Origin: an uncultured Bacilli bacterium
GTDB taxonomy: Bacteria; Bacillota_I; Bacilli_A; RF39; UBA660
NCBI GenBank assembly: GCA_947630585.1
Contig: CANRIE010000028.1
Location: 1-8,154 of the forward strand
Direction of reading: 5' to 3'
Length of the DNA stretch: 8,154 nt
Position numbers and translations under genes: made by a program
Notes under the pieces: generated by a model
The model's input: only the letters and a program-made list of their open reading frames with translations
What the model was told of the DNA's origin: nothing
Databases searched by the model: none
Shown here: piece by piece, positions 6,379 through 8,154 of the stretch
Position numbering within the stretch: the first letter of the stretch is position 1
Layout: each line of letters starts with the position of its first letter

Positions 6379-7049
6379 TCTGTATCACCAACTATCTTAC
6401 CATCTTCAATCTTAATTATTCTATCTGCAGATGCTGCAATTTCCATATTATGAGTAATCATGATAATTGTTTGTTTTAATTCTTTATTTGTTTTCTTAAG
6501 AAGAGCAACAATTTCATCACTTGCTTTAGAATCAAGATTTCCAGTTGGTTCATCTGCTAAAACAATAGTTGGATTAGTAATTAAGGCTCTTCCAATACTA
6601 GTTCTTTGTTGTTGTCCTCCTGATAACTCATTAGGTAAGTGTTCTCTTCTGTTTTCAAGTCCTAATAATTTAAGCATATCTTCTAATTTTTCTTTATTTA
6701 CTTTCCGGTTATCAAGTGCTAATGGTAAAGTTATATTTTCTTCTACATTTAAAATCGGAATTAAGTTATAAAATTGATAAATAAGTCCAACTTGTCTTCT
6801 TCTAAATATTGCTAATTTATCATCATTAAAGTTAAAGATATCTTCACCATCTATATAAACTTTTCCTGAGGTTGGTCTATCAACTCCACCTATTAAATGT
6901 AAAAGAGTTGATTTTCCAGAGCCACTTGCTCCAACAATAGCAACAAACTCGCCTTTTTGAACACTAAATGATACATGGTCAAGTGCAACTACCTTTGTAG
7001 TTCCTTTCCCGTATACTTTAGTTAAGTTTTCAACTTTCAATATTTCCAT
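6375..7049 (-). CDS. ABC transporter ATP-binding protein (MacB/LolD/BceA type)
   Basis: This 224-residue nucleotide-binding subunit powers the adjacent permease. With ATG at 7049 as residue 1, motifs are Walker A GASGSGKST (40-48), Q-loop Q92 in LIYQFYNLIP, signature LSGGQQQR (142-149), Walker B VLADEP with catalytic E167, D-loop NLDS (171-174) and switch H200. All are intact. The sequence style (VENLTKVYGKG, DRPTSGKVYIDGEDI, QQQRTSIGRALITNP) is that of the MacB/LolD/BceA group. An upstream ATG at 7073 would add eight residues, but it overlaps the -10 box and precedes the predicted transcript start. The AAAGGAAGA at 7063-7055 serves 7049. The TGA stop overlaps the permease ATG by 4 bp. It is the first gene of the transporter operon. 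Confidence 0.95.
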   Translation of the reverse strand: MEILKVENLTKVYGKGTTKVVALDHVSFSVQKGEFVAIVGASGSGKSTLLHLIGGVDRPTSGKVYIDGEDIFNFNDDKLAIFRRRQVGLIYQFYNLIPILNVEENITLPLALDNRKVNKEKLEDMLKLLGLENRREHLPNELSGGQQQRTSIGRALITNPTIVLADEPTGNLDSKASDEIVALLKKTNKELKQTIIMITHNMEIAASADRIIKIEDGKIVGDTE

Positions 7050-7054
7050 ATAAA

Positions 7055-7063
7055 TCTTCCTTT
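7055..7063 (-). promoter_or_regulatory. Ribosome binding site deciding the ATPase start at 7049
   Basis: AAAGGAAGA on the minus strand lies five bases upstream of ATG 7049. It is downstream of the alternative ATG at 7073, so it cannot serve that codon. Confidence 0.8.
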
Positions 7064-7071
7064 CAGTTATC

Positions 7072-7099
7072 ATTATACGCTTATGAAAGTTACAACTAA
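7072..7099 (-). promoter_or_regulatory. Promoter of the ABC transporter operon
   Basis: A perfect TATAAT (7077-7072) lies 16 bp downstream of a weak -35, TTAGTT (7099-7094), on the minus strand. The predicted start near 7065 is right before the Shine-Dalgarno site. The poor -35 box combined with an overlapping direct repeat is the pattern of an activator-dependent promoter. Confidence 0.7.
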
Positions 7100-7108
7100 G
7101 TTACTTAG
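7087..7108 (-). promoter_or_regulatory. Candidate response-regulator operator (two GTAACT half-sites, 11 bp period)
   Basis: On the minus strand GTAACT occurs twice, at 7104-7099 and 7093-7088, separated by TAGTT. The 11 bp period puts both half-sites on one face of the helix, as OmpR/PhoB-family dimers require. The pair lies across the weak -35 of the transporter promoter. The outer edge also forms a small palindrome, CTAAG-TAA-CTTAG (7108-7096). Assignment to the linked regulator is inference from spacing and position. Confidence 0.5.
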
Positions 7109-7119
7109 CAAAAATTTTT

Positions 7120-8154
7120 TTATTTTTTAATTAATTTCTTATTATCATTAATTATTTTTTCTATTTCTGAAATACTTAAACTACTAGCCTTAGAAATAAT
7201 ATCAATTGATACTCCTTGATTATTTAAATTTATAACCATTTCACGTCTAGTTTCAGCAATTCCTTGGGCTTTGCCCTGGGTTATTCCACGGGCTATACCC
7301 TTAGTTATTCCCCTAGCCATACCAACCTCAGTTCCCTTATCATAGCCTCTTCTTTTAGCCCGGTCAATTGCACCTTCATAAATCCTTTTTAACTCTTCTT
7401 CCTTATCATAAAGCCTTCCATTAGCTTCTTCATCCTTATCCATTTTTTCAATTACTCCCTTAAATATTTTTTTTATCTTCTTAGTTGCATTTAATATACT
7501 AAGACATTCACTTACTTCCTCTTTTTCTCTTGTTGCTAACATTGCTCCTAGTAATATTAAATCCTGCTCATATTTATTATAATCCTTGCTTTTGTAATTA
7601 TTACTATACCATAACTTATAGCATTTTACAATATTTATATTAATAATTTGTAATTTATCTGTTACGATATGCCCACTATCAGTCTTAAAATAACATCTTT
7701 CCATAAATTTATCCTCAGATATAAAATAAGGATTAAAATCAACTAATATTACTTTTGGTAATTTATCATAATTAGATGCATTAGCTAAACTATTATAATA
7801 AACACCTAATATATAATAAATATCTCGATTAATTTTTGTAACCCAACTATCTCTGTTTTCAAGATAATAATTATTTTGATATTTAAATGATTGAGTATCA
7901 TAGTTAGCTTCTAATATTAACTTCGTTATATCATCAGTTATTAAAGACACAACAATATCTCTTTCTTCAATTACTTTCTTATCCTCTTCTTTAACTACCT
8001 TTAATGGTGCTAAACTAACTTTTCCAACAATATCTTTATACTCTGTTTCCAAAATTCTTGATACTAGAAATGTAGTCGTTTCTAAATGTTTAGGATTAGC
8101 AAATAACATCTTAAAGTATTTGTCTTTAATTAGAATTCTAATTTCGTCTTTTTG
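7120..8154 (-). CDS. Rpn-family PD-(D/E)XK nuclease / putative transposase, partial (start beyond right edge)
   Basis: The frame is open to the window edge. An ATG at 8109 is not the true start, because the 15 codons before it read on into the family's usual N-terminal block (KYFKMLFANPKHLE, like FKxxFGNxxN in Rpn proteins). At least 344 residues are present. Counting from the internal ATG, the nuclease core shows D51 (ERDIVVSL) and E67-x-N69 (LILEAN), the D...ExN form of the PD-(D/E)XK signature. A later block, YYNSLANASNYDKLPKVILVDFN, matches the usual middle region. The C-terminal third is charged helix, a run of glycine tetrads (255-286), and a closing segment NNQGVSIDIISKASSLSISEIEKI. 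Rpn proteins promote recombination or act as DNA endonucleases. They are often annotated as 'PD-(D/E)XK nuclease family transposase' and are numerous in gut Bacillota. It is upstream of, and co-directional with, the ABC operon, which has its own promoter, so a functional link is not implied. Confidence 0.88.
   Translation of the reverse strand, partial: QKDEIRILIKDKYFKMLFANPKHLETTTFLVSRILETEYKDIVGKVSLAPLKVVKEEDKKVIEERDIVVSLITDDITKLILEANYDTQSFKYQNNYYLENRDSWVTKINRDIYYILGVYYNSLANASNYDKLPKVILVDFNPYFISEDKFMERCYFKTDSGHIVTDKLQIININIVKCYKLWYSNNYKSKDYNKYEQDLILLGAMLATREKEEVSECLSILNATKKIKKIFKGVIEKMDKDEEANGRLYDKEEELKRIYEGAIDRAKRRGYDKGTEVGMARGITKGIARGITQGKAQGIAETRREMVINLNNQGVSIDIISKASSLSISEIEKIINDNKKLIKK
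7252..7347 (-). repeat. 12-bp coding tandem repeat (eight glycine tetrads) in the Rpn-family gene
   Basis: Eight consecutive four-residue units beginning with Gly are encoded here: GYDK, GTEV, GMAR, GITK, GIAR, GITQ, GKAQ, GIAE. The last six are close copies. In the plus strand they appear as repeated TATTCC/TATACC-type 12-mers between 7252 and 7323. Glycine tetrad stretches near the C-terminus are common in Rpn-family proteins, and their copy number can change by slippage. Confidence 0.85.

Noticed and set aside
6460..6771. Open frame on the plus strand opposite the ATPase gene
   Set aside because: It is antisense to highly conserved ABC motifs, which leave no freedom for a second protein. 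It has no recognisable domain.
7094..7136. CTAAG-TTA-CTTAG followed by a T-rich stretch on the plus strand, resembling a terminator
   Set aside because: The stem is only five pairs and no plus-strand transcript leads into it. The same bases are better explained by the operator/-35 region of the minus-strand promoter.
1..8154. CRISPR array, tRNA or rRNA genes, prophage or toxin-antitoxin pair
   Set aside because: No regularly spaced repeat-spacer units, no tRNA cloverleaf or rRNA-like GC-richer stretch, and no phage structural or toxin-antitoxin genes were seen on either strand.

Overview
This is a very AT-rich window with strong AAGGAG-type Shine-Dalgarno sites, TTGACA/TATAAT-type promoters and Bacillota-type gene families. 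It looks like a low-GC member of the Bacillota (Bacilli, Erysipelotrichia or RF39-like gut lineages), although composition and families alone cannot name the organism. The genetic code appears standard. Tryptophan is read from TGG in the response regulator and the permease. The ABC ATPase ends at a TGA inside an ATGA overlap with the next gene, which argues against a Mycoplasma-type code in which TGA is tryptophan.

Layout. Left edge (1 to about 531 or 574): the right end of an insertion sequence of the IS1202/ISNCY type. It holds the N-terminal 130 residues of a transposase on the minus strand, and three copies of a GACATTTT-containing direct repeat lie between that gene and the element end. 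Next (621-1187, plus strand) is a small single-pass membrane protein with an Asn/Gln-rich cytoplasmic tail and an unrecognised outer domain. It has its own promoter, whose -35 box may belong to the insertion sequence end. A bidirectional hairpin terminator (1203-1250) separates it from the convergent minus-strand block.

The core (1319-7049, all minus strand, read right to left) is a peptide-sensing/detoxification-type module: ABC ATPase, double-length FtsX/MacB-type permease of 877 residues, an unrecognised 160-residue coiled-coil protein with a putative zinc site, an OmpR-family response regulator, and a two-TM histidine kinase. ATPase and permease overlap by 4 bp and are led by a TATAAT promoter. 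Its -35 region carries two GTAACT half-sites 11 bp apart, as expected for an OmpR-family dimer, so the linked regulator may control it. The 160-residue gene has its own near-consensus promoter. A weak hairpin plus T-run lies between it and the response regulator, which could lower expression of the two-component genes. Regulator and kinase genes overlap by 11 bp. By analogy with Bce-type and related Bacillota modules, the kinase would sense a membrane-active compound or transporter state, the regulator would induce the transporter, and the transporter would remove or release the compound. The substrate cannot be read from the sequence.

Right edge (7120-8154, minus strand): a partial Rpn-family (PD-(D/E)XK nuclease 'transposase-like') gene with a glycine tetrad repeat near its C-terminus. 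Its N-terminus lies beyond the window.

Three promoters predicted here (for 621-1187, for the 160-residue gene and for the ATPase) each place the transcript start only about 16-17 nt before the start codon, just ahead of the Shine-Dalgarno site. No gene-free stretch exceeds 300 bases. The longest (393-620) contains the insertion sequence end repeats and a promoter.
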